This document shows positions 47,590 through 58,622 of a DNA stretch of 64,000 nucleotides, piece by piece. Numbering within the stretch: the first letter of the stretch is position 1; each line of letters begins with the position of its first letter. The notes under the pieces are model-generated. The model was not told where the DNA came from, ran no database searches, and saw only the letters and a list, made by a program, of their open reading frames with translations. This DNA comes from Smallanthus sonchifolius. Lineage: Eukaryota > Streptophyta > Magnoliopsida > Asterales > Asteraceae. Made by a program: the position numbers and the translations under genes. Where the stretch lies: contig CM042042.1 of NCBI GenBank assembly GCA_023525975.1, forward strand, positions 47,317,880-47,381,879, given 5' to 3'.

Positions 47590-48656
47590 GAATAAAACGT
47601 ATAAGGATCCCGAGAAACTCCATTATGTGGCAAAACATAAAAGGAGAAATTGCTATTTATGTTGGGAGATACCCGACAGTAAAAGCAGAATGTTAGGAAT
47701 CACCTGAGTGAACGCAAAAACCGCAGATTCCTCAATGGAAATGGGAGGGGAATTCCATAGGTTTCATTACAAATCTACCCAGAACACCTAGCGGCTATGA
47801 TACTATATGGGTAATCGTCAGTCGTTTGACGAAATCCGCTCACTCCCTACCAATAAAGGAGACAGACAAAAGTAAGAAGCGTGCGAGGCTAAATATTAAG
47901 GAAATTAAGGCTAGGCATGGTATGCCAGTTTCCATTTCCTCTAATAGGGACATACGATTCATGTCAAGAATCTGGCAGTCTGTACAAGAAGCCTTGGGCA
48001 CACGCCTTGACATGAGCACTGCATATCATCCCCAGATGAACGATCAAGGTAAAAGGACCATCCAAACATTAAAAGATGTGCTCCGTGCGTGTGTAATCGA
48101 TTTTAGAGGAAATAGGGGTACTCATTGCCGTTGGCTGAGTTTTCATATAATAACAACTACCATACCAGCATTAAAGCCGCTCCATTGAGGCTTTGTATAG
48201 TTGTAACTGTCGCTCATCTCTATGTTGGGCGGAGGTTGGCGAAAAGCATTTTACTGGTCCTGAAATTGGCTAGGAAACCATTGACAAGATCGTCGCAATC
48301 AAAGATTGTCCGAAAGCCACTCAAGACAGACGAAAGAGAGTTGTGCTAGCAACAGACGAAAGCCATTAGAATTCCAATTGGGAGACAAAGTCATGTTGAA
48401 AGTCTCACCTTGGAAAGGAGTTGCAAGATTTGGCAACCGTGGCAAGCTTAACCCTAGGTACGTTGAATCATTTGAAATTTTGGCTAGGGTTGGCCCTGTA
48501 GCATACAAGCTCAAGTTGCCGCAAGAACTAAGCCATGTACAAGATACTTTTCATGTATCAAATCTCAAGAAGTGTTTATCAGACGAGACATTAATTATAC
48601 CGCCTGATGAGATTCACATAGATAACAAGCTACACTTTATCAAGGAAACCCATTGA
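47590..48656 (+). pseudogene. Decayed integrase with all three catalytic acids replaced
   Basis: It aligns by eye with the integrase of the element at 474-2084 from the zinc-binding region to the C-terminus (for example TRLDMSTAYHPQ at about 48000, and a long run ending KKCLSDETLIIPPDEIHID at about 48630). The catalytic positions are changed: the first Asp is Gly (NSIGFIT), the second is Asn (SSNRDIRF), and the Glu is Lys (DQGKRTIQ). Stops and frameshifts occur at about 47694, 47715, 48120, 48188 and 48348. Such a protein could not integrate DNA. Confidence 0.85.
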
Positions 48657-48781
48657 AAAATTCTCCGTCTGATCCAAGAACGAACTAAGAATACAGGACT
48701 CTCATCTGGATAGAGTAAATCAGTCCTAAAGGTTAACTTAAACTAAGTTTCGAGGACGAAACTTCCTTAACGGGGGGAGAA

Positions 48782-51700
48782 TGTGACACCCGACATTTCC
48801 ATGTCATAATCTGTACATAACATAAACGTGTTTGCATTCCCAATTTTCCCGATTGACTTAATTGCATGAATTATGTCCTAAAGTCTAGCAATAGCCATGC
48901 ATTAATTTGTTCCTTATTTTGGTAATTTTAGGAATTACCGGGTCACGTATACGCATAACTCAACTAATACGAACGTTGGTGACAAACCTAAAGGTCCAAA
49001 ATAATGTCCAAAGATCCATAACACATGAAATATATGTTTATACATTCAAATATATATTTTAAAGTTTACATTTCATAAAACGATTCGTAACGACGTATTA
49101 CGAAGTTTTCACCGCCTACCGTCAACCTTTAACGTAACTGCACGTAATAATATATATCTATATCCAATACAATACATGAATTCAGTGTTTTTCACTAAAC
49201 TAGACATAAACTAGTTAACTTTAGTTTAAAATGTCATCAAAGAATCGAGAACCGCATTAAATTACCGTTTCGAGCCCTAACCGCGATTAACGCACCTAAT
49301 GACCTAAATATCTACACTAACTAACCATCTAACCACCCAAACTACCCCACCCACTCCCCTTGACCAGAAATCTCGGCCTCAAGGCCATGTGGGTCCACCC
49401 CACACCCTAAATTTCAACATCTTCTACTTACTTAAGCAATTTACCATACCCATCTTTCAAGTCATGTCCTTAAAGCCATCCACCCCACATCACTTTTCCA
49501 TCATTCACTCATTTATCAACTCCAACACTTCACACCCTCTCTCCCTCCTCTCTTTGGACAGAACACAAACAAGAACACACTCTCCACTTTGATCAAATAA
49601 TCATCCAAGATTCAAGGGAGATTCAAGGGTTTTAAGGTGTTTCTCAAGAAGAATAGCAAGGTTTTTGGACTTGGAACTTCCTTCTTACTCCTTTATTATA
49701 TCCTACTTGTTGTGAGTTCCTATCTGTCTTCATCCTCTTCATTTTTACTAGCACCAAGTTGTTGTCATGCATAAAACTCCATCCAAAAGAATAATGCTCA
49801 AAAACTAGCTTAAAGCAGGATTTACATCTTTTAAACAAAACGTTCTTTTAAAAAATCATGGATCTAGTGGTTTGGATGAACAAATCTGGACAATGGACTT
49901 TAGAACATGTCATATCTAACTTAAACATCAACCATTTGGTAAAAAAGAGTCAAAACAAGTACAAAATTTGAATAGTTGTTGAAATTGAGTGTTATAGAAC
50001 CAAAACAGTGAGCTGGCAGAATTTTAAACCGACTTTACCATGCCATAACTCAGTCCATGCTCACCCAAACTTGTCGAATCTTAGGTCTAAAATCAAGTAC
50101 AAAGAGTCAAGAGTCCAACCCAAGTGGTTTCATGAAATTTCGTTGAGTTTTGATACCCCAAAATGGTCATACAAGAAAGTGTGTCAAGGCTGTCATTTTC
50201 GACAGAATTTTAGCATCACTTGTGAGAGTCATAATTTGGTCATAACAAGTCTAAATAACCTGATTCCACTTTCTAAAGTTAGTATTTTATGTACATAGTA
50301 AAATTTGTAGGGTCTTGGGTCATGAAAATGGGTCTAGGTCGGTCAATTAAAAAGGAATCCCCAAGACACTCCAGAACCGAATGCTGCTGCCCTCTCTTGT
50401 CCGAATAAATATTTAAAAATACTTAAACATGTCAAAAGTTGTTGATTAATACATCCCTGTAACCCTAAGACATGTAGGTATCTTGGTATAAAGTTTCATG
50501 ACTAAACGAGTTCATTTGGTTAATCAAAATGGCGACACACGGACAACTTAAAATTCAGGAAAATATCTATAGACTAGGGTTACCTTAATATTGTAGTTTA
50601 AAGTGAATAACTACCAAAACCCTAACATAATGTATATACAACAACCTATGGATAAGCATCTGTTTGTATAACATAAATAATGTATATATGTGTGAATAAA
50701 TACGAACACGCATCATGAAATTCAATGACAAGTCACCAACGGTTCGTCGGGTCACATTTTCTAAACATGACACTTACGTTTTTGAGTCTAACATATTGGA
50801 TGGACTTTGTACATGACCGACTTGTATGATGACACTCAATATTAAGGTCATAAGATAACCGTCACTATTTAGGTCACGGTTAGGACAGTCTTGCATACAC
50901 ATCGGCCTTGCTAGCACTTAAACATTGAAAGCTCATCAGGTGAGTTCACGGCCCCCTTTCGTTTTTAATGTTTTGTAAACTGCGGGGGAGAAACATACTT
51001 ACTGGCTATGTTTTGAAAACATGAAATACAATTGCTTGTACGTTTGACAATATGAACATTCTGGTTTAACTCGTTGTGAGTTTCACAGCCCCCTTTTGAC
51101 TTTTAAATGTTTTAGAAACATCGGGGGGGGGGGGGGGGGGAACATACTTGCTTACAAGTTTGAAAACATGAGACATCATTGTTTACCACATTTGGGAACA
51201 TCATTTCCTGATACATTCAGGAAAATATAAAACGTACTTACAAACATTTTCATATGGTAGCAAGAAAACAAGACCCGACCTTTATGTTTGCATGAGTTAA
51301 CACATATAGAGCGCTGGAAGTCCCCTGACCATCATATTTATAACCATTAGCTATAGGTTAGCCTGGAATTCTATGGATAGTACTATTGGGATTGACACCC
51401 CCGGTCATGGTTAGTCGCGCTAACCATGGGTCCCTCTGGCCAAATGACCGCATAGTGTTCAAACATTGCTCGTGAGGTATGAGCGAGGGGCAAAACACCT
51501 GTGTCATGGTTTGGTTATGCCTCATGTATGTACATATTATTTGTATTCCTAGCTAGTCTACAAATGGGTCAACATTACTTGTTTTGTTTATCATATTCAT
51601 TGAAACGTTTTCGTGCAGATGGATCTGCCAATCACTTATACACTAATGGTTTTGCCATTCGTTTACGTGGAAATGTTTTTACCAATGTTTTCAAGGAAAA

Positions 51701-52359
51701 TAGTTTCATATTATGGCCATGTACACAGTATCAATGTTTTCAGGAAAAATGACTTATTTTATGACTATGACGTTATCACATGTTTTCATTGGGAAAAATA
51801 CTCGTTTTATGACTATGAATCCATCACATGTTTTCATTGGGAAAACTACTCTATGAAGTCATCACATGTTTTCATTGGGAAAACTACTCGTTTTATGACT
51901 ATGAAGTCATCACATGTTTTCGAGGGAAAACAACCTTACATTAAACTCGTGTACATATTTTCAATGTTTTCAAGGAAAACAGTTTCGTATCATGGCCATG
52001 TACACAATATCAATGTTTTCAAGGAAAATCATTTTACATTGCAACAATCAAACCTGTGAACTCACCAACCTTTGTGTTGACATTTTTAAGTATGTTTTTC
52101 AGGTAATTCATAGCCATGTCACGGTTGGAATAGGCTAGCTATAATTGGATAAATTCCTACTAGCTGGAAGGACATAGATTATCCGGTCTCAAGTCTGTCG
52201 TTGATCTAGAAGAACTTAGATCATTGTATTACTTAGTCTTAGTATTTATGTATGTATTCAAGTCTTAGAAATCACTATTACAGCTTCCGCTATCGTGTAA
52301 TGAACCAATCGTTGCAACCTGTATTTATTTATTAAGTAAATAAATTTGGGGGTGTGACA
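48782..52359 (+). repeat. 3' LTR, 3578 bp
   Basis: Nearly identical to 40967-44543. It is preceded by a CGGGGGGAGAA polypurine tract (48771-48781). The poly-G run at about 51123-51140 is longer than in the 5' LTR. Ends TGTGACA before the resumed viral RT. Confidence 0.92.
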
Positions 52360-53300
52360 TCTATGAATGGCTAGTCATTCCATTTGGTCTTAAAAATGCG
52401 CCATCAATATTTCAAAGAAAAATGGATAAATGCTTCAGAGGAACTGAGGAATTTATCGATGTCTACATTGATGACATCCTGATATTCTCTAAAAATGAAG
52501 CATATCATGAAAAACACTTAAAGGCCATGCTTCATATTTTCCAGGAAAAGGGGTTAATATTCTCTCCAACAAAGATGAAAATAGCAGTCCTAGAAGTTGA
52601 ATTTTTGGGAACAATAATTGGGAAATGTAAGATAAAGTTGCAACCACATATTATTAAAAAAATATGTGATTTTGATGAAGAAAAACTGAAGACAAAGGCT
52701 GGCTTAAGATCATTCTTAGGAATTTTAAACTACGCAAGAAATTATATTCCTAAGCTCAGTCTGCTACTAGGGCCCCTGTATGAAAAAAAAAACCCCCCAT
52801 TGTGATAAAAGGATGAAGCCATCTGACTATGAAATAGTCAAGAAGATAAAGGAAAATGTCAAAACCTTGCCAGACCTTCAAATACCACCAGAAGAAGCAT
52901 ACATTATCATTGAAACGGATAGATGTATGGAAGGATGGGGAGGAGTTTGCAAATGGAAAGAAAGAAAAGAGAATCCGAAGAAAGACGAAAAGATCTGTGC
53001 ATATGCTAGTGGGAAGTTCAAAGTGATTCAATCAACAATTGATGCAGAAATCAACGCATGCATCAACTCACTCGAAAAACTAAAAATATACTATCTTGAT
53101 AAAAAAGGAAATAACCCTAAGGACAGACTGCCAGGCAATTATTAGTTTTTATAATAAAACTAACAACAACAAAGTATCTAGGGTTAGGTGGTTAAAATTT
53201 GCAGACATTATAACAGGAACAGGAGTCAAAATCAATATTGAACATATTGAGGGAAAGCATAATGGTCTTGCAGATGCCTTATCAAGACTAGTAAACCTTT
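52360..53300 (+). pseudogene. Viral RT C-terminal half and RNase H
   Basis: Continues the RT interrupted at 40966: a PFGLKNAPSIFQ motif, then the YIDD catalytic motif at about 52464, and the thumb up to about 52770. RNase H follows (an ETDRCMEGWGG-like first acidic motif at about 52912, and an HIEGKHNGLADALSR end at about 53240). A one-base change in the A-run at 52785-52795 shifts the frame, and another shift occurs near 53110-53130. A functional copy would copy the viral RNA to DNA and degrade the RNA strand. Confidence 0.85.
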
Positions 53301-53935
53301 GTTTTACAGAATGTACAGATCCAACGAAAGAAGTACTGATGAATAGTCTAGCAGTCATAGAGGATCTTCAAGAAGAATCTGCTCTGTTAAAAAACGAGAA
53401 GAATGACTACAAACAAATAATCCAGATTTCAGGCCATTGCCTAGACTTTATGAAGGAACATTTTCCTTCCAAGAACCAGGAGCTCTCTATAGGCACTACC
53501 AGATCAAGGCCAATACTAAAACCATACCCCTTGGAGAAGGAAGCATATACTCCGAAGTGGCACAACAACTTGAAAGAGAAGCAGCCAAAGGAGCAGTCTC
53601 AGCCATGCGAAACCTCCAAGCAGTTCTGGATTTCAAAGCCCAAGTCTGTCTCTCAAATGCATCAAGAGACAACTACTGGGGGGATCACTGGCCTGAAGTC
53701 AGAAAACAAAATCAGGAAGCCCGAAGAATGCTTAACAAATTGGGCCGAATCCCAATCTAAAACCAGAGGAATGTTCAAGGCCCAAGGTAAGCTTCCAGAA
53801 GCTTACGCAATGAATGATGAAATAAACAGACGACAAAAACTTCATAATCAAAGCCTTAAGTATAATCAAGCACTTTGGCTAAAGGACGAAAACTGGGGAC
53901 CACCAATATCCCAACCCCGGTATTGTAAATTATAA
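53301..53935 (+). pseudogene. Viral region downstream of RNase H, two overlapping open frames
   Basis: Two frames stay open here. One continues the RNase H frame to 53935 (Lys/Glu-rich, little aromatic content until the end). The other runs from Met 53437 to 53760 (107 aa) and has a protein-like composition (LYEGTFSF, AVSAMRNLQAVLDF, NYWGDHW). Some badnaviruses have small ORFs here; I do not recognise either product. Confidence 0.5.
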
Positions 53936-53939
53936 AGAC

Positions 53940-54130
53940 AAAAGCGTGGTGGAAGTGTGCGTAAGGGATGACGAATTCCCTTAATAATATCGTTTGCTTT
54001 AATAATTTGCCAACACCTTTAGGTGTGATAGGTTGTCGGCAGCTTTAATAATGTAATCATGCGTAAGGGATGACGATTTCACTATCCGATTCCTCTATAA
54101 ATGTATGATTGTTTTCCCTTTGAGAGGCAT
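53940..54130 (+). promoter_or_regulatory. Pararetroviral promoter (CaMV-35S-like)
   Basis: Two copies of GCGTAAGGGATGACGA (53959-53973 region and 54061-54076) closely resemble the as-1 activation element of the CaMV 35S promoter, which binds TGA-class bZIP factors. A CTATAAATG TATA box follows at 54095-54103. This is the layout of the pregenomic RNA promoter, placed correctly after the polymerase region. Confidence 0.8.
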
Positions 54131-54257
54131 CGAAGTTCATACACTTCTCTCTCAACCCTTGTAAGAAATTCCGCTGTTTGCAATATTAAGGTGTGCTTAA
54201 GAAACTTTCTTATAAAACTTTCATTTTCAGTTTATAACTTTGTACTGATACGAAAAT

Positions 54258-54343
54258 AAATTGATCCAATCAGAATTTTTGGGACAATTTTCTATAAAGT
54301 AAATTGATCCAATCAGAATTTTTGGGACAATTTTCTATTGGTA
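54258..54343 (+). repeat. Tandem duplication (43-bp period) in the viral leader
   Basis: AAATTGATCCAATCAGAATT begins at 54258 and again at 54301. Right after the second copy TTGGTATGAGTGA resembles a degenerate tRNA-Met primer site, as would be expected in a caulimovirid leader. Confidence 0.7.
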
Positions 54344-54696
54344 TGAGTGAAGGGAAGGTCTTAGTCAAGGAAGAAGACCTGGAACAATCGAGCGGCGATG
54401 ACAATGATAAACAAGAAAGAATCAAGATGCTTCAAATAATAGCATCTCCACCAAAAGAAGAACATCATGCATTCCATACCACAACCAAAACTCATGAAGA
54501 CACTGAACAAAATGAAGATTTGGAATACACAAAAGTTCAAGAATTCAGAAGATTCATCAGAAAAATAAAGGAAGAAACGTATGCTTTCCCCTCAACATCT
54601 GATACAACAAGTGCCTATAATCCTCCAGAAAAGTCAGTCATGGGTCATTCAGTATACCCCCTAGTACAGGAAGGGTTCAAAATATTCACACTATGA
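54304..54696 (+). pseudogene. Short viral-type open frame after the promoter
   Basis: A 130-codon frame, acidic and Glu/Lys-rich, located after promoter and leader where a first viral ORF would begin. The real start may be the Met at 54343. I recognise no domain. It may be the N-terminal part of a viral ORF truncated at the right end of the integration. Confidence 0.45.
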
Positions 54697-54972
54697 ATTT
54701 ATCCGGCCCCATGGCTCCACATTCCTAAGCCCCTTTACTCAATGCTGCAAATTTCTCTACAGCTTATCCTAACTTTCAAATTAACCGCGGTCGACTACTT
54801 CACAACCCTTGGCGCTTGGCTTACGGAATGCTTCATCCATTTTCTTTCTTAGATGGCCCAAACCAGAAAATAGCCCAACTTAAAATAAATGGACTTTTTT
54901 TTATAAATTGGGGCCCTATAAAATTGAAGGCTTAAAGCCATTGCATTATCCCCAAAGCCTATTCGGCCGCCC

Positions 54973-55016
<44 letters not shown>

Positions 55017-55093
55017 TTTGGGCCTCTCGAAATGTTAGGCCCACTACGGATGTATTGCCCGCAGGCCCAATGGGCCAGCCCTGCTCTACGAAA
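54697..55093. other. Intergenic with (TA)n microsatellite
   Basis: A (TA)n run lies at about 54975-55011. The GGCCCAA-type repeats around it resemble a degraded transposon end. No gene. Confidence 0.45.
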
Positions 55094-55491
55094 TCTATAC
55101 TAATAAATAAAGGTTTAAGTTGGACACTTGTCACTTTCTCATGCCTTCTCACATTGGTTTTTCCGCCTCTCTCTCCTAATAAATGCACATGTATCTTATT
55201 AAATAATAATAATGATATTATAAATATATTATTAAAGAAAAATACTAATTATATTAAATAAGAATATATATATATATATATATATATATTAGGAAATCAA
55301 AATATAACTAATTAAAGAAAAATATTAATTTGTTATATACACACATTTCACTTGATATATCTCGACACGATTATAATAGTCTGACAAGTTCGACGATCAT
55401 AATAGTCTGATAAGTTAAGACGTATTTACAAATTTATAAGTTATATCGTTTTCAATATACAACCCGTGCAATGCACGAGATTTTAACCTAA
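55094..55491 (+). mobile_element. Helitron-like element (CTAA end)
   Basis: Starts TCTATACTAATAAATAAAGG after A and ends TTTTAACCTAA before T, with the hairpin CCCGTGCAATGCACGAG in front of the end. Same family as 5942-6257, but with CTAA instead of CTAG. It carries a (TA)n run at 55266-55289. Confidence 0.65.
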
Positions 55492-55741
55492 TAAAAAATA
55501 AACAGAAAGATTTGAATGACAGAACGATCGACGTTGTATACATGATTTCATTGTCATGTGTAGTTGGTCTATATGAATAAAAAAATCATGATAAATCAAG
55601 AAAATATAAAATATTTTAAATGAATAATAACAAATTACACGGAGCCCATTTTACCAAGGCGGCCCTTGGTGGGTGGGGGTGGGAGGGCGACCGTTCGGGG
55701 CCCGGTCTTCTAAGGGGCCCGTAGTTTAAAAAATATATTAT

Positions 55742-55779
<38 letters not shown>

Positions 55780-55782
<3 letters not shown>

Positions 55783-56852
55783 GGGTGTGAATCGTGTTGG
55801 GTTAGCGGGTTGACGGGTTGAATTATTCAACCCGAACACGACCCATATTCTTATTCGTGTCAAAAAGTACAACCCTAACCTGGATACATTTAAAGTCGGG
55901 TCAACCCGAACCTGACCCGTTTAACCCATTTAACCCATTTATCAAAATCAAAATCATAATCCACTAAATCCAAAATCTAATTCATTAAAGGTAAATAAAA
56001 AAAGGATTATTGGATTTTAATAATCCCACCTTTTACCAATTGGCCGATAATAATCCCAACTGAGAATATTCTTACCACTGGTCCCTACTTTCAAACTATT
56101 TTTTTACATTGGACCCCCCGTTAAAAAAACTTAACGCCGTTAGAGTTTATATGACGTGGACATCTGCAAACCGTCGGAAAGTCGAGCCAAGCTAGCAGTG
56201 GTCTCGTGGTGGCTTTTGAAATTGGCTCTGGTGGTGTTTAACTGGTCTCGTGGGTCCGGAAAGTCCAAACAGAGAAAACGGTGGTGTTTAACGAGACCAG
56301 TTAAACACCACCAAAGCCAATTTCAAAAGCCAACACGAGACCATTGCTAGCTTGGCTCGACTTTCCGGCGGTTTGCAGATGTCCATGTCATATAAACTCT
56401 AACGGCGTTAAGTTTTTTTAACGAGGAGTCCAATGTAAAAAAATAGTTTGAAAGTAGGGACCGGTGGTAAGAATATTCTCAGTTGGGATTATTATCGGCC
56501 AATTGGTAAAAGGTGGGATTATTAAAATACAATAATCCATAAAAAAATAACTAAATAGTCATATCTACAAAGCAAAAAGAGAAAATTTTTGATATAAATT
56601 AATTACTTTATGGTAAACACTAAATTTAAAAGTAATTAAACAATCGTTTCTACAAAAGTGAAACTAAAAAAAATAAATTTGAAACCTAAACGAGTTAGTG
56701 GGTCAACCCATTAGTTAAACAGGTCAACCCTCACCCGACCCGTTTTCTAAATGGGTCAACCCTAACCTGACCCGTTTTTTAAACGGGTTGTATTGTCCAA
56801 CCCAAAACCAGTTTTTTTTGTGTTGGGTTCGTGTCAGGAATTGACACCCCTA
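55780..56852. mobile_element. hAT-like element carrying a nested MULE foldback
   Basis: Starts TAGGGGTGTGAATCG; the right end read inward is TAGGGGTGTCAATTCC. The flanks are ATATATAT on both sides, consistent with an 8-bp duplication but within a (TA)n run. The interior has GGGTTGACGGGT/AACCCGACCC repeats. It is interrupted at 56004-56538. Confidence 0.7.
56004..56538. mobile_element. MULE-type foldback element, 535 bp, nested
   Basis: The inverted arms are about 240 bp each, nearly the whole element, starting GGATTATTGGATTTTAATAA and closing on a short loop near 56255-56285. A 9-bp duplication ATAAAAAAA lies at 55995-56003 and 56539-56547. A single transcript would fold into a long hairpin. 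No protein is supported. Confidence 0.85.
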
Positions 56853-56860
56853 ATATATAT

Positions 56861-57126
56861 ATATATAAGGTCCAACTTGTATTATCGATTTATACTATTA
56901 ACCCACTTAGAAATTAAAAAAAGACTCACTACTTGTATTATCCATTTATCATATTAACCCCTTAGAAATTAAAAAAAGGTCCACTATATTTTCAAACTTA
57001 TTAAAAAATAACAAAATAATCGTTATGTATGATTCGTTAGGTGTCCATGACACCGGAGCAATGCTTGAAGAAAGGCTTGAAGTGGGAACTAAACATGTTG
57101 AGGTCATGTATCAAATGTTCACCAAA
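56861..57126. other. Intergenic, AT-rich
   Basis: Two similar copies of ATTATC.ATTTAT..TATTAACCC..TTAGAAATTAAAAAAAG (about 56880-56930 and 56937-56982). No gene. Confidence 0.45.
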
Positions 57127-57602
57127 TGTTGAGCACTTAGGTTGTATACTGAAGAACTTGGCCCAGTTGTGAGGCCCAATACACAGAAACAAGTCCAGTT
57201 TAGATAAGCCCATCTAGAAGGCCCAATATGAAAAGGCCTAACAGGGCTAACAAGAACCCAACCCCCTATATATTGGGAGGTCCCCCTTTCATCAGAACTA
57301 CAAAAGGAGAGGTTCTTCCTCCTACTTGGCTCACACACTTTCCTCTCTTTACTTATACATACGAATATCACTTATACAATGATCATGGATGATGAAAAGG
57401 CTGACTTGAGCGTCGGAGGGCCCTCGGGGAGATCCCCCTTGAGTCCTCTAACTAGAGTTTCATGTGGTTATAGGTTCGATCGGGCCTGAGAAGACAAAGA
57501 TCTGGTCTCGTACGGTGGAAAGGCTGATCCGGACGCGATCTCCTTCCTCCGACTGATGCTACCTCAAGCTAACCTCCTCGGGTGAGTTTTTGGGACGCAA
57601 CA
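57127..57602 (+). mobile_element. 5' LTR of a truncated gypsy element, 476 bp, with PBS
   Basis: Starts TGTTGAGCAC and ends GACGCAACA (TGTTG...CAACA). It contains a TATATATT box (about 57266) and a GC-rich leader. TTGGCGCCATCCGTGG directly follows (57603-57618), a PBS-like site of the TGGCGCC class seen in Athila/Tat-type elements. No partner LTR or pol was found, so the element is truncated. Confidence 0.65.
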
Positions 57603-57618
57603 TTGGCGCCATCCGTGG

Positions 57619-58438
57619 TACCAGGAAAAATATCCTGGGTTCCTCATACAACGGCCAGATCCGCGCCTTTTCTGGAACCATTTCGGGTTGACAAAGCTAT
57701 TTTTTATGAAAATCCGAGACAGATTCATATACTGCTGTCTCAAGAAAAAGATAAATGTTATCTCAAAAGAAAAGTGCAAGCTCCAAAGCCTTGGGTGCAA
57801 GCTTTGCAGATCCAAATGGTACCAACATGCAATACCAGATCCATGCTATCTACACGAAGGAGAATAAAAGATATATCGGGGATAACCAGATTCCATGTCC
57901 CAGGTTTGAGACCTTCTCCTTATTAAAAAAAGCAAGTTAAAAACAATGAATTTTCCGCGTGACCTTGCTCCTGGTTCCTAAGGCATGAACAAACAAGCAT
58001 GATATACATGCATGGTACAATAATAGATGTATAAAAGTCATGATTTATGGTATTACAGTAGAACTCAACTTGCATAGTAAGCACACGTTTAGCATGCTTC
58101 ATGTTTCTTATGAGAATTGGATGCGTGAGATACAAGTGTCCAAAGCATTAAGTGGGTGAAGTGCAAGATTCGTGATTTACCAGATTTATGCTAGAGTAGG
58201 GTAGGCGTCGTCTTAGATAAAATATATCCATTGGATAAATAATGGATTTGTAGCCTTACTTTCAAATCAAAGGGGGGCGATGTCTATTGCAAGGCTACAG
58301 GTCTAGTTCAGTGTGCTAATAAGAAACTGAAGGGGGAGAGGACAGACAAATCACAGTACATTGTCACATGGATGTGTCAGGCCTTAAAAAAAGGGTGGTG
58401 CTGGGGACACCGCTAGTTTTTTTTCACACCTGATCTAA
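57619..58438. other. Internal remnant of the LTR element, then unrecognised DNA
   Basis: 57619 to about 57930 may be leader/gag remnant. 57960-58438 holds no recognisable gene. Confidence 0.35.
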
Positions 58439-58622
58439 CCGTCACGTATAGGCCTAAACGTGACGGCTGTGATCCAAACGGTCACGTTTCGGCCTAAACG
58501 TGACGGCGTGTCTCTCGTGAGTCCGGGAATAAAAAGGACACTGATGATACGAGGTTGATACGAGGTTGTGCAGCCTGCAAAAAGAAACCCTAACGGTCAC
58601 GTATAGGCCAATACGTGACGGT
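58439..58622. repeat. Three palindromic CGTCACGT...ACGTGACG boxes
   Basis: 58439-58466, 58478-58505 and 58593-58622 each read (C)CGTCACGT, a central AGGCC.A, then ACGTGACGG, with 8-9-bp perfect arms. The ACGTGAC half-sites are bZIP-type cores. Later relatives (CCCTATACGTGACAT) occur at 59760, 62905, 63030 and 63070. Confidence 0.75.

Larger units (their letters stand above)
40967..52359 (+). mobile_element. Ty3/gypsy-related LTR retrotransposon, non-autonomous, 11.4 kb
   Basis: LTRs are 40967-44543 and 48782-52359 (3577 and 3578 bp). Both start TGTGACACCCGACATTTC and end GGGTGTGACA. Flanks TCTAC (40962-40966) and TCTAT (52360-52364) look like a 5-bp duplication with one change. The PBS TGGTATCAGAGC (44547-44558) matches the initiator tRNA-Met type; a G-rich polypurine tract ends at 48781. 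The LTRs differ at only about 30 positions by eye, while the 4.2-kb interior is badly decayed with no intact gag or RT. The LTR start resembles that of the element at 1-4195, so the two are related families. Confidence 0.9.
38425..54696 (+). other. Endogenous pararetrovirus (Caulimoviridae), decayed and split by a retrotransposon
   Basis: An integrated plant DNA pararetrovirus, interrupted at 40967-52359. The order on the plus strand is capsid tail and zinc knuckle, second cysteine-rich region, coiled coil, aspartic protease, RT (split), RNase H, intergenic promoter, then the beginning of another reading frame. Capsid to RNase H in one polyprotein with a second cysteine cluster before the protease fits the badnavirus/tungrovirus side of the family; the genus is inferred. 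Promoter and leader come after the polymerase, so the copy is a circularly permuted genome segment. No integrase is present, as expected for the family. Many stops and frameshifts make it non-functional. Confidence 0.9.
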
